Assembly: GCF_023101165.1 (NCBI RefSeq)
Contig: NZ_CP078076.1
Span: 1,302,001-1,366,000, forward strand
Reading direction: 5' to 3'
Length of the DNA stretch: 64,000 nt
DNA from: Microbacterium sufflavum
GTDB lineage: Bacteria > Actinomycetota > Actinomycetes > Actinomycetales > Microbacteriaceae
The notes below the pieces were generated by a model, which was not told where the DNA came from, made no database searches, and was given only the letters and a program-made list of their open reading frames with translations. Positions 16,848-25,020 of the stretch are shown piece by piece (within the stretch, counting starts at the first letter, position 1; each line of letters opens with the position of its first letter). The position numbers were made by a program, and so were the translations under genes.

Positions 16848-18269
16848 ATGACCACCCTCACTCCGCTCACCTCCGCCGCAGCCCCTCTGCGCAGCACCCG
16901 CCGTTGGCTCTCCCTGAGCGTGCTCGCGCTCGCGCAGTTCCTCGTGGTGCTCGACGCCTCCATCGTCAACATCGCCCTTCCGGTGCTCGGGCAGCAGCTC
17001 GGCATGGATACGGCCGCGCTCGCATGGGTCATCACCGCCTACGTGCTCGCGTTCGGCGGCCTCCTGCTCCTCGGCGGGCGGCTCGCCGACCGCTACGGCC
17101 ACCGCCGCGTGTTCCTGCTCGGCGCCGCGGGCTTCGTCGTCGCCTCGGCCCTCGCGGGACTCTCGGTCGTGCCCGAGATGCTCCTCGCCGCGCGCGCCCT
17201 CCAGGGGGCATCCGCCGCGCTGCTCGCCCCCGCGGCCCTTGCCCTGCTCACGCACCTCTTCCCCGACGACGCCGAACGCACCAGAGCCCTCGGCGTCTGG
17301 GGTGCCGTCGCGGGCATCGGCTCCGCGGCCGGCGTACTCCTCGGCGGCGTGCTCACCGCGACCCTCGGGTGGCAGTCGGTGTTCTTCGTGAACGTCCCGG
17401 TCGGGGCGGTCGTGCTCATCGCGGTCCCGCTCCTCATCACCCGCGACACGGTCCGCGCCTCCGGTCGCCTCGACGCGGCCGGTGCGATCAGCGTGACCGC
17501 GGCACTCGTCGCCCTCGTCGGCGCGTTCAGCGCCGTCGAGCAACTCGGCTTCGTCCACCCTCTGCCCCTCGGGCTCTTCGCCGTCGCGCTCGTGCTCGGC
17601 GCCGTGTTCCTCCTGATCGAGCGTCGCGCGCCGGAGCCGCTCCTCCCGCTGGCGGTGTTCCGCAACCGCGACCTCGCCCTCGGCAACGTCGTGATGCTGC
17701 TCGGCGGCGCCGCCATGGTCGCGCTGTTCTTCGCGCTCTCCGTGTTCATGCAGGCCGTGCTCGGGTACGACGCGCTCGCGACCGGCCTCACCCAGCTGCC
17801 GCTCGCCGGTGCCCTGGTCGTCGTGGCGGGCGTCGTCCCGGCGCTGATCGGTCGCGCCGGCGCTCGACGCGTGCTGGCCGCCTCGCTCCTCGTGCTCGCC
17901 GGTGGGCTCGTGTGGCTCGCGCTCGCTCCGTCCGATGCGGTCTTCCTCGTCCACCTGCTCGGCCCGACGCTGCTGATCGGCATCGGACTCGGGGGCGCGT
18001 TCGTCGCCACGACCCAGCTCGCGGTCGACGGGGTCGACGGGGGAGAGGCGGGACTGGCGGGCGGACTCATCAACACCAGCCAGCAGATCGGAGGAGCGGT
18101 CGGCCTCGCGGTCCTCGGAACGATCGCGGGACTGCGCACCTCGGCGCTCGATGCCGCCGGTGTCCCTGCCGCCGAGGCGATGACGGGCGGCTTCTCCTGG
18201 CTCTTCCTCGGTGCCGCCGCGCTCGCCGTGGTCGGCGCGGGAACCGTCGCGGTGTGGCGCCGCCGCTGA
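16848..18269 (+). CDS. MFS drug efflux transporter, DHA2 (14-TMS) family
   Basis: A 473-residue membrane protein of the EmrB/QacA type. Typical signatures are QFLVVLDASIVNIALP in helix 1, the GGRLADRYGHRR loop after helix 2 and a motif-C-like glycine-rich stretch (WGAVAGIGSAAGVLLGGVL). It should export drugs or other small hydrophobic compounds using the proton gradient. The ATG at 16848 follows AGAAGAGAG. Its operator matches that of the TetR gene upstream, so the two form one regulated unit. Confidence 0.9.
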   Translation: MTTLTPLTSAAAPLRSTRRWLSLSVLALAQFLVVLDASIVNIALPVLGQQLGMDTAALAWVITAYVLAFGGLLLLGGRLADRYGHRRVFLLGAAGFVVASALAGLSVVPEMLLAARALQGASAALLAPAALALLTHLFPDDAERTRALGVWGAVAGIGSAAGVLLGGVLTATLGWQSVFFVNVPVGAVVLIAVPLLITRDTVRASGRLDAAGAISVTAALVALVGAFSAVEQLGFVHPLPLGLFAVALVLGAVFLLIERRAPEPLLPLAVFRNRDLALGNVVMLLGGAAMVALFFALSVFMQAVLGYDALATGLTQLPLAGALVVVAGVVPALIGRAGARRVLAASLLVLAGGLVWLALAPSDAVFLVHLLGPTLLIGIGLGGAFVATTQLAVDGVDGGEAGLAGGLINTSQQIGGAVGLAVLGTIAGLRTSALDAAGVPAAEAMTGGFSWLFLGAAALAVVGAGTVAVWRRR

Positions 18270-18280
18270 GGTGCGGCAGT

Positions 18281-18315
18281 CGGCCCCGCGCGTCGCCTCC
18301 GGGCGCGCGGGGCCG
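18281..18315. terminator. GC-rich hairpin after the MFS gene
   Basis: A perfect 12-bp stem (CGGCCCCGCGCG paired with CGCGCGGGGCCG) with an 11-base loop begins 11 bases after the stop. No T-run follows, which is common in high-GC actinobacteria. Confidence 0.7.
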
Positions 18316-18392
18316 CTGCGTGCGCACCTGCACCCTTCCTCTCCGCCGCCACCTCCGCCATGATGAAGGGGACCGACCGCGAAGGAGACCCC

Positions 18393-18908
18393 GTGTCGCT
18401 CACGCCGCCACCGTCGCAGCACATCGAGACCGCCGCCTCTGCACTCCCGGGCGCCGTGGTGATCGCGGGCATTCGACGAACTCTGATCTGGATGGTGGTC
18501 GCGGGCGTCGTCTACTCCGCCTTTATGACGGGCAGCAAGAGCTACTGCCCGGGCGGTTACGACGGCAGCGGCGGCTTCGTCGATTCCGAGGGTCGGTCGG
18601 TCGACCAGGCCCCCGTCTGCGTCTCGATGGCGCTTCAGTCCAACGTGCTGGTCTACGTCGCCCTCGCAGCGATCTTCCTGATCGCGCTCGGTCGCGTGAC
18701 GAAGGCTGCCGACGAGCGTGCGGCACTGCGGACGCTGGAGCGCGCGATGTACGGAGCCGGCGTGCTCGTCGTGATCGCCGTCGTGGTGTCGCAGGTGTGG
18801 TTCCAGTCGATCGATCTCGAGCAGTTCACCTCGGGGTCCTGGTCCGTCGTGAGCCCCTTCCCGCTCGGGATCATCGACGTGTCGACCACCCCGATGACGA
18901 CCCCCTGA
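18393..18908 (+). CDS. Small membrane protein of unknown function
   Basis: A 171-residue protein with three hydrophobic segments (about residues 28-45, 84-105 and 117-138). A loop of about 40 residues between the first two contains two cysteines (SYCPGGYDG and APVCVSM), possibly a disulfide on the outside. The GTG at 18393 is chosen because GAAGGAG lies a few bases upstream; an ATG 33 bases earlier lacks a site. The tail SPFPLGIIDVSTTP is probably extracytoplasmic. I do not recognise the family. It sits between two transporter units with its own spacing. Confidence 0.75.
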   Translation: MSLTPPPSQHIETAASALPGAVVIAGIRRTLIWMVVAGVVYSAFMTGSKSYCPGGYDGSGGFVDSEGRSVDQAPVCVSMALQSNVLVYVALAAIFLIALGRVTKAADERAALRTLERAMYGAGVLVVIAVVVSQVWFQSIDLEQFTSGSWSVVSPFPLGIIDVSTTPMTTP

Positions 18909-18917
18909 CCCCCGGAG

Positions 18918-20150
18918 CTACCGCCCCGCCCGCACCCGCAGGGTGAACGCCACCGCGGCGAGCCCGATCACCACCACCCCGTACCCGACGCACACCGCCT
19001 CCAGCCCGACCACGCCGACGAGTGACCCGGCGACCACGGCGGGCACGCCGAACGCGAGGTAGGCGAGCACGTACAGCACCGCGAAGGTGTCGGCGCGTTC
19101 GGTCGGGGGAATGCGCGGTGCGAGCGACGCGACCACACCGGAGAACGCCGTGCCGAAGCCCATGCCCGTGACCGCGGCCGCGCCCAGGTAGAAGGGGAGG
19201 GAGCCGACCCCGAGCGCGAGGAGCGACAGCAGCGTGCCGAGGCCGAGCGCCGCGGTGCCGAACAGCACGCTCGTGTGCGCCGAGCGCCCGCGCATCGCGA
19301 ACGCCGTGACCGCCCCGACCCCGGCGAGCAGCACCACGCCGAGGCCCTGCCACAGGTGCGCGACGCCGCCGAGCTCACGCGCCACGATGTTCGCGCCGAG
19401 CGACAGGAACAGCCCGCCCGTGGCCCACCCCGCCACGACGGCCGGGGCTCCGCGCCAGAAGTCGCCCCGGATCGCGGCGGGGATCGACAGGCGGAAGCTC
19501 AGCGACGCCCACGCGCCCGGCCGCCGCGGAGCCGTCTCCGGCACGACGAGGAACAGCGCTGCGAGCAGCACGTACACCGTGGTGAGCGGGGCGAACACGT
19601 CGAGCAGCGCCTCCCGGGTGAGGTCGAGCATGACCGCCGACACGAGCGCGCCGAGCGCGAGTCCGATGCCGGGGCTCAGCGCGTTCCACAGCGCGGCCGT
19701 CTTCGCTCGACCCCCGGGGGCGAAGTCGAGCACCGTCGCCGACAGCGCCGAGATCAGTGCCCCGCTCGCGACGCCCTGGAGAATCCGCGCCACGAACAGC
19801 ACCCACACGGCGTCGGCGTGCCAGAACAGGAACATGCTCCCCGCGAGCAGCAGGAACCCCACGACCGCGACCGGTCGCCGCCCCACGTGGTCCGACAGCG
19901 ACCCGGCGGTGAGGAGCGTCAGGAGCAGTGCGACCGCGTACACCGCGAACACCGCGCTGATCACGACCGGCGCGAACCCGATGTCGTGCGCGAGCACGGG
20001 GTAGAACGGCGAGGGTGCGCTCGCTCCCGCCATCATCAGGATCTGCGCGACCACGACGAGCACGAACCCGAGCCGGGTGCGCGTCGCGGTCGGGCGGGGG
20101 TGCCGGGGCGCGGCGGGCGGGGCGGTGACGATGGGCTCGGTGGTGGTCAT
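18918..20150 (-). CDS. MFS transporter (12-TMS)
   Basis: A 410-residue membrane protein with an MFS fold. GSLSDHVGRRP forms the loop after helix 2, ARILQGVASGALISALSA lies near helix 4, and about 12 hydrophobic segments are present. The substrate is unknown. The ATG at 20150 has AAGGAG seven bases upstream. It is divergent from a small winged-helix regulator, and the 82 bases between them carry two matching operators, so that regulator probably controls it. Confidence 0.88.
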   Translation of the reverse strand: MTTTEPIVTAPPAAPRHPRPTATRTRLGFVLVVVAQILMMAGASAPSPFYPVLAHDIGFAPVVISAVFAVYAVALLLTLLTAGSLSDHVGRRPVAVVGFLLLAGSMFLFWHADAVWVLFVARILQGVASGALISALSATVLDFAPGGRAKTAALWNALSPGIGLALGALVSAVMLDLTREALLDVFAPLTTVYVLLAALFLVVPETAPRRPGAWASLSFRLSIPAAIRGDFWRGAPAVVAGWATGGLFLSLGANIVARELGGVAHLWQGLGVVLLAGVGAVTAFAMRGRSAHTSVLFGTAALGLGTLLSLLALGVGSLPFYLGAAAVTGMGFGTAFSGVVASLAPRIPPTERADTFAVLYVLAYLAFGVPAVVAGSLVGVVGLEAVCVGYGVVVIGLAAVAFTLRVRAGR

Positions 20151-20166
20151 GCGCGGCTCCTTGACA

Positions 20167-20184
20167 GTTCGAGAATCATCGAAC
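20167..20184. promoter_or_regulatory. Operator copy 1 for the small HTH regulator
   Basis: GTTCGAGAATCATCGAAC; with one more base on each side it forms the inverted repeat AGTTCGA-N6-TCGAACT. It lies just upstream of the MFS start. Confidence 0.72.
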
Positions 20185-20213
20185 TCTCGGAGCGTACTCG
20201 CCCTCGCACCATT

Positions 20214-20231
20214 GTTCAACTATTCTCGAAC
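20214..20231. promoter_or_regulatory. Operator copy 2 for the small HTH regulator
   Basis: Read on the minus strand this is GTTCGAGAATAGTTGAAC, which matches copy 1 at 15 of 18 positions. It ends one base before the regulator start and includes a possible -10 (TATTCT), so the regulator transcript may be leaderless and self-repressed. Confidence 0.7.
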
Positions 20232-20232
20232 C

Positions 20233-20538
20233 ATGCCTGGCGACCTGCCCCACCCGGAGCGCTCCGAGATCCAGCTGACCGAGGTGCTCTTCGCGCTCAG
20301 CGACCCCGAGCGACTGGCCATCGCGCGCCAGCTCGCCGACGGTCCCCTCGACATGGCCTCCTGCCACGCGACTGACCCGAACCTGCCGAAGTCCACCAAG
20401 TCGCACTTCATGAAGGTGCTGCGCGAGGCCGGCGTCATCCGCAACGAGCCCAACGGGCGGCGCCGCACCCTCACCCTCCGCCGCGACGACCTCGACGCCC
20501 GCTTCCCCGGGCTGCTCGACTCCGTACTGCCGGGCTAG
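20233..20538 (+). CDS. Small winged-helix (ArsR/MarR-like) transcriptional regulator
   Basis: A 101-residue DNA-binding protein. LFALSDPERLAIARQLADGPL and SKSHFMKVLREAGVIRNEPNGRRRTLTLRR (helix-turn-helix plus wing) are typical of stand-alone winged-helix repressors. No metal-binding cysteine pair is evident; one Cys lies in MASCHATD. The ATG at 20233 directly follows the operator, and no Shine-Dalgarno is seen. It is divergent from the MFS gene. Its stop overlaps the stop of the convergent XRE gene. Confidence 0.85.
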   Translation: MPGDLPHPERSEIQLTEVLFALSDPERLAIARQLADGPLDMASCHATDPNLPKSTKSHFMKVLREAGVIRNEPNGRRRTLTLRRDDLDARFPGLLDSVLPG

Positions 20539-20759
20539 TCCGCGGGCGCCCCGTCGTCCGGCACCCACCGCAGCAGGTCGCCCGGCTGGCAGTCCAGCGC
20601 CACGCACAGCGCATCGAGCGTCGTGAACCGCACCGCCTTCGCGCGGCCGTTCTTCAGCACGGCGAGGTTGGTGGGGGTGATCCCGATGCGCTCCGCCAGC
20701 TCGCCGACACCGATCTTCCGGCGCGCCATCATCACGTCGATGTCGACGACCACCGGCAT
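20535..20759 (-). CDS. Small XRE/Cro-type regulator (YozG-like)
   Basis: A 74-residue helix-turn-helix protein: VGELAERIGITPTNLAVLKNGRAKAVRFTTLDALCVALDC covers the whole domain. Such proteins usually follow a DUF2975 membrane gene, as here, where the start overlaps the DUF2975 stop by one base (TGATG). The pair is likely made together. The target is unknown; the family resembles Bacillus YozG. Confidence 0.88.
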   Translation of the reverse strand: MPVVVDIDVMMARRKIGVGELAERIGITPTNLAVLKNGRAKAVRFTTLDALCVALDCQPGDLLRWVPDDGAPAD

Positions 20760-21247
20760 CAGATCACCTCGTCGTCGAGCTCGGACCGCAGGGCCCGCGC
20801 CTCCGCGTCGCGGTCGATCGCCTGCCGCAGCAGCGCCTTCATCACCACGACGAGCAGGGCCATCCCGGCGAGCACCACTCCCGCACCGCCGATCAGCGCG
20901 ACGACGCCGGGCGCCATCTCGCCCGGGGCGAGCAGGGCCGCGAGCACCCACGCGAGCACCGCCGCCGCCAGGATCGCCCCGATGATCGTGTCGACGAAGC
21001 GGAACGAGGATGTCGAGAAGAGGGATCCCCGCCGCACCTTCCGGAGCAGGATCCACACGCACACCCCGAACACCTGCATCGTCGCGACGCCCAGCACCAG
21101 GATCGCGACCAGCGTGATGCGCGCCCACGTCGCCTCCCCCTCCAGGTCGGCGTACAGGAGCGGCGCGATCACCGTCTGCACCACCAGCGACCCGAGCAGG
21201 GCGAGGGCGATCACCACCTGCAGCGCGATCGTCGTTCCCTTGGCCAT
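20759..21247 (-). CDS. DUF2975 membrane protein
   Basis: A 162-residue protein with four hydrophobic segments and the charged signature LRKVRRGSLFSTSSFRFVDTIIGA between segments two and three, which is typical of DUF2975. The function is unknown. The ATG at 21247 is preceded by a GGGAGG-type site. It forms an operon with the small XRE gene, and an inverted repeat lies upstream at 21279-21297. Confidence 0.87.
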   Translation of the reverse strand: MAKGTTIALQVVIALALLGSLVVQTVIAPLLYADLEGEATWARITLVAILVLGVATMQVFGVCVWILLRKVRRGSLFSTSSFRFVDTIIGAILAAAVLAWVLAALLAPGEMAPGVVALIGGAGVVLAGMALLVVVMKALLRQAIDRDAEARALRSELDDEVI

Positions 21248-21278
21248 GTGACACCTCCCGTCGAAAACAACAGGAATC

Positions 21279-21297
21279 TATCGTTAATCGTTCGATA
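21279..21297. promoter_or_regulatory. Inverted repeat upstream of the DUF2975 gene
   Basis: TATCG-N9-CGATA, containing TATCGTTAA, lies about 30 bases before the start. The same TATCGTTAA core lies upstream of the PadR gene at 28461. A regulator site is plausible; which protein binds is not known. Confidence 0.55.
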
Positions 21298-21325
21298 AGG
21301 CAAGCGCGAACGCCGGCCGCCGGAG

Positions 21326-22828
21326 CTACCGCAGCACGAGGCCGATCTCGAACGACCGCCGCCACGGCAGCGTCAGCTCGTCGATGCGCACGCCGTCGGC
21401 GGGGAGCATCGACTCCAGCAGCGCCGTCAGCTCCGCACGGATCACCCGCGACGCCTCGGCCACCCGCGCGTCGTCCGCCATCGGGTAGATGTCGGGGAAC
21501 AGCGACGGCCCGGAGTCCGTGCGCACGACGGCCTGATACGCGAAGTCGTCCAGCAGCCGGGTCAGCAGGGCGATCCGCGCCGCCCGCTCGTCGAACGACC
21601 CCGTGGCGCGGCCGACCACTGCGGCGGCCGCGACCGCGACCACGCTGCCGAGCGTGTTCCCCGCCGTGTTCCAGCCGCCGAACGCCTCCAGCCGCCCGAG
21701 CAGGTCGGCGTCGGCGAGCGCGCGCACCAGCGCCTCGTCCGCCCCGTTCGGATACCGCACGTCGGCCAGCGCGACCCGCTCGCCCGCCTCCAGCCGCTCC
21801 CGCACCAGGGCGACGGTGCCGGCGACGGCCGCGGTGTCGACCGCATCGGGCCGCCCGCGGAACATGTCGTGCCGGTCGGGGTCGGGGGCGTGCAGCACCA
21901 GGGTCACGTCGGCGTCCGCCGCCACCTCGACGGCACCGGCCGCGCGGATCTGCCGGCTCGCCGAGGCCGCCAGCGACATGTTCTCGTACGGCGGGATCCG
22001 CTCCATCCCCGCGGCGTCGGCGCACGCCACCGCGAACGACACCGTCACCCCGGCGTTCCCCGCGAGAGCTCGGGCGACGAGCGCCGCCCCCACCTCGTCG
22101 GCGCCCGGGTACATGAGCACGCGACGCCCCGACGGCAGCATCCGCATCCAGTGCCGCAGCCACACCTGCTCGGCGCTTCCCGCCGCGAACGGCGCGGTGT
22201 CGTCGGCGGTGATCGCGAGGAAGTCGAGCGTCTCGTCCTCGACCAGTCCGAGGGTCGAGAGGTTGACGATGTGGTTGCGCAGGCGTCGCGTCGCGTAGTC
22301 CGACACGACATCGGCCGGCACGGGTGTCAGCTCCTCCAGCGGCAGCACATCGGTCTCGCCGAGCAGCCGATGGGCGTCGCCCCCGAGGGCGTGGATCTCC
22401 TTGCCGTGCGCCGTCCAGTACTCCGGCTCCTCGGCCGCGGAGTACGAGTTGCTGGCGCGCGTGACCAGGGAGACGGCCGAGATCGGCAGCTCGGGGCGCA
22501 TCCGCCGCACCTCGCGCAGCACGTCGAGACGCGCCAGCACGTCACGCGTCGTGTCGTGGCTCGTCCGGCTCGCGATGAGTCCGCCGTAGAGCAGCATGTC
22601 GACCGACACCACGAGGTGCACGGTCGCCGGGTCGGCCGCGCGCTCCCGCAGCCAGGCGCCGAGCGCGTCCGCGTCGCCCGCCGTCCGGTATGCGGGGAGG
22701 ATCTCGGCGGGCGGCACGTCGAGCGTCACGCCCGCGACCGCGGCGACGTCGCCGGGCAGCTTCACGTTCACCGGCCGGTCGTCGAGGGGGAGCAGGGCGA
22801 TGCGCGGGCGGAGGGTCGGGTCGGACAC
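21326..22828 (-). CDS. DUF4127 family protein
   Basis: A 500-residue, apparently cytoplasmic protein with the DUF4127 signatures LLPLDDRPVN near the N-terminus, VVSVDMLLYGGLIASR near residue 80, and further conserved blocks GADEVGAALVARA and PYENMSLAASASRQI. No enzymatic activity is established for the family. The GTG at 22828 has GAAAGG upstream. It follows the GntR regulator on the same strand and lies opposite a sugar ABC transporter with NanE and a ROK kinase, so a role in amino-sugar breakdown is likely but inferred. Confidence 0.88.
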   Translation of the reverse strand: MSDPTLRPRIALLPLDDRPVNVKLPGDVAAVAGVTLDVPPAEILPAYRTAGDADALGAWLRERAADPATVHLVVSVDMLLYGGLIASRTSHDTTRDVLARLDVLREVRRMRPELPISAVSLVTRASNSYSAAEEPEYWTAHGKEIHALGGDAHRLLGETDVLPLEELTPVPADVVSDYATRRLRNHIVNLSTLGLVEDETLDFLAITADDTAPFAAGSAEQVWLRHWMRMLPSGRRVLMYPGADEVGAALVARALAGNAGVTVSFAVACADAAGMERIPPYENMSLAASASRQIRAAGAVEVAADADVTLVLHAPDPDRHDMFRGRPDAVDTAAVAGTVALVRERLEAGERVALADVRYPNGADEALVRALADADLLGRLEAFGGWNTAGNTLGSVVAVAAAAVVGRATGSFDERAARIALLTRLLDDFAYQAVVRTDSGPSLFPDIYPMADDARVAEASRVIRAELTALLESMLPADGVRIDELTLPWRRSFEIGLVLR

Positions 22829-22876
22829 GAGGAGCCTTTCGTCGGTGAAGGGATTGCCGGTCGGGAGCGCGAACGC

Positions 22877-23590
22877 TCAGGGGCGGGAGATCGAGAGGAG
22901 GTAGGAGTAGCGGTCGCCCCGGTACACCGACTCGGCGTACTCCAGCGGCCGGCTGCGGGCGTCGTAGGTGGTGCGCTTGACGAGGAACGCGGGCGAGAAC
23001 GGGGGTGTCTGCAGGGCCGCGGCCTGCTCCTCGTCGAGCACGACCGCGTGGATCTCCTGGTCGGCACGCACGGCCGAGATGCCGAACCGGGTGCGCAGAT
23101 CCTCGTAGAGCGAGTCGCCCACGATGCCCTCCTCCAGCCCCGGCACGGCGTCGGCCGCGATCGAGCACACCTCCAGGCAGATGGGGATGTCGTCGGCGGT
23201 GCGCACGCGGCGGATCCGCACCACCGGCGACTGCGGGCTGAGGTTCAAGGCGTAGCCGGTGGTCTGCCCCGCCGCGGCGGTGGACACGTCGACCGACAGC
23301 GATCCTGGCCGCATATTGCGGGCGAGCATGTCCTCGGAGAACGACGTGAGCTCGAAGGCCTTGCTGATGCGCGAGGCGCTGACGAAGGTGCCGGCGCCCT
23401 GGAGCCGGTAGACCAGCCCGTCGCGCTCCAGCTCGTCGAGCGCCCGGCGCACCGTCTGCCGGTTGACCTCGAGCGACTCGGCGAGATCGCGTTCGGTCGG
23501 CAGCTTCTCGTGCGGCGCCAGGCCCTGCTGGATGACCTCCTCGAGATGCCGGCGCACCCGCTCGTGCTTCGTCACACCCTCGATCGTCAT
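22877..23590 (-). CDS. GntR family regulator with UTRA effector domain
   Basis: A 237-residue HutC-type regulator. An N-terminal winged helix (KLPTERDLAESLEVNRQTVRRALDELERDGLV) is followed by a UTRA ligand domain from about residue 85, with VVRIRRVRTADDIPICLE and PLEYAESVYRGDRYSYL. UTRA proteins usually sense sugar phosphates. It is divergent from the ABC transporter operon, and two TTGG-N6-CCAA repeats lie between them, so it should control both directions, including the DUF4127 gene downstream. Confidence 0.92.
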   Translation of the reverse strand: MTIEGVTKHERVRRHLEEVIQQGLAPHEKLPTERDLAESLEVNRQTVRRALDELERDGLVYRLQGAGTFVSASRISKAFELTSFSEDMLARNMRPGSLSVDVSTAAAGQTTGYALNLSPQSPVVRIRRVRTADDIPICLEVCSIAADAVPGLEEGIVGDSLYEDLRTRFGISAVRADQEIHAVVLDEEQAAALQTPPFSPAFLVKRTTYDARSRPLEYAESVYRGDRYSYLLSISRP

Positions 23591-23604
23591 GGCTTCCCCC
23601 TCAT

Positions 23605-23618
23605 TTGGACTAACCCAA
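23605..23618. promoter_or_regulatory. GntR operator 1
   Basis: TTGG-ACTAAC-CCAA, an inverted repeat 14 bases upstream of the gntR start. It matches the second site in arms and spacing. Confidence 0.7.
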
Positions 23619-23668
23619 TCTTGACGACCGCCCCCAGGTGTGTCAATGTCTGTTCTCAGCGGTTCCGA

Positions 23669-23684
23669 ATTGGTCTATTCCAAT
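23669..23684. promoter_or_regulatory. GntR operator 2
   Basis: ATTGG-TCTATT-CCAAT, a perfect inverted repeat upstream of the substrate-binding protein gene. It shares TTGG-N6-CCAA with the site at 23605. Confidence 0.75.
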
Positions 23685-23720
23685 CCTTTTGCAAGGTCAA
23701 CGATGAGCGGAGAACTCCCC

Positions 23721-25010
23721 ATGCACATGAAGCAGCACATGCGCCGGCGCGCCCTGGTCGCCGCCGGACTGACCACAGCGACGGTCGTGGCCCTCAGCGG
23801 ATGCGCGGGAGGCGGCAGCGATGCCGACGGCCCCACCGAGATCACGTTCTCGTACCTGTGGGGAGGGGAGGAGGCCAAGGCCCTGGAGGCGATCATCGCC
23901 GACTTCAACGCCAGCCAGGACGACATCGTCGTCAAGGGCGTCTCCAGCCCCGACACCCAGAAGCAGCTCACCTCGATGTCGTCGTCCAACGGCTCGTTCG
24001 ACATCTCCGACAACTTCGGGAACACCGTCGGCGCCTGGGCCTCGAAGGGCATCCTCGCCCCGCTCGACGACGCGATCGCCGCGGAGGACATCGACGTCGA
24101 CGACTTCGTGCCCAGCGCGATGGAGCAGATGACCTACGACGGCAAGATCTACTCGCTGCCCATCGCCATCCACAGCTTCCAGCTGCTCTACAACCCCCAG
24201 CTGCTCGCGGAGGCGGGCGTGACCCCGCCCACCACCATGGACGAGCTCGCCGCCGCCATCCCCAAGCTCACCAAGAAGGACGCCTCGGGCAAGATCACCC
24301 AGCTCGGCCTCGGCTCCGCCAACGACAGCACCACGCTCACCACTCTCGGCTACGCGTTCGGCGGCAGCTGGGACGGAGAGGACGGCCCGACCCCGGCGGA
24401 GGACGGCAACCTCGAAGCGCTGCAGTGGTACCAGGACAACGTGATCGAGCCGGTGGGCGCCGACGCCATGGCCACGTTCGTCTCCGGTCAGGGCGAGTAC
24501 CTCTCGGCGCAGGACCCGTTCTTCAGCGGCCAGGTCGCCATGATCATCGACGGCGAGTGGCGTTCGGCCAGCGCGGCCAAGATCGCCCCCGACTTCGAAT
24601 GGGGCGTCACCGCCATCCCCGCCGCCACCCCCGAGCTGGAGAACAGCACGCAGGTGACCGCGAGCACCCTGTTCATCCCCGCCAACTCGAAGCACAAGGA
24701 AGAGGCGGCGACGTTCCTCGCCTACCTCGTCAGCGACGAGCCGATGGAGAAGTTCGCCGTCGCGCTGGGCAACCTCCCCGGCCGCTCCTCCCTCGCCGGC
24801 AGCGCGGCCTTCGACGAGCTGCAGGACTTCGGCGTCTGGGCCGAGGCGGCCTCCTCGCCGAACGCCAAGTCCCTCGCGAGCCGCCCGTACAGCGCGGAGT
24901 ACGCGACCGACCTGGCCACCGCGTTCGACGAGGTCGTGCGGCTGACGGCCACCCCGGAGGAGGCGATCGCGACCGTCGAGGAGCGGATGTCCTCCTACTC
25001 CTCGAAGTGA
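23721..25010 (+). CDS. ABC transporter sugar-binding lipoprotein (CUT1)
   Basis: A 429-residue family 1 solute-binding protein. It begins with a lipoprotein signal ending in LSGC (Cys 28), followed by a typical SBP body (ITFSYLWGGEEAKALEAIIADFN near the N-terminus and PAATPELENSTQVTASTLFIPANSKHKEEA near the C-terminus). The ATG at 23721 has GGAG eight bases upstream; earlier in-frame ATGs lie within the operator region. It should capture a sugar outside the cell and pass it to the two permeases that follow. The NanE and ROK genes suggest an amino sugar such as ManNAc. No ATPase gene is in the operon, as is common for CUT1 systems. Confidence 0.9.
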   Translation: MHMKQHMRRRALVAAGLTTATVVALSGCAGGGSDADGPTEITFSYLWGGEEAKALEAIIADFNASQDDIVVKGVSSPDTQKQLTSMSSSNGSFDISDNFGNTVGAWASKGILAPLDDAIAAEDIDVDDFVPSAMEQMTYDGKIYSLPIAIHSFQLLYNPQLLAEAGVTPPTTMDELAAAIPKLTKKDASGKITQLGLGSANDSTTLTTLGYAFGGSWDGEDGPTPAEDGNLEALQWYQDNVIEPVGADAMATFVSGQGEYLSAQDPFFSGQVAMIIDGEWRSASAAKIAPDFEWGVTAIPAATPELENSTQVTASTLFIPANSKHKEEAATFLAYLVSDEPMEKFAVALGNLPGRSSLAGSAAFDELQDFGVWAEAASSPNAKSLASRPYSAEYATDLATAFDEVVRLTATPEEAIATVEERMSSYSSK

Positions 25011-25020
25011 GCGGCGCTCC

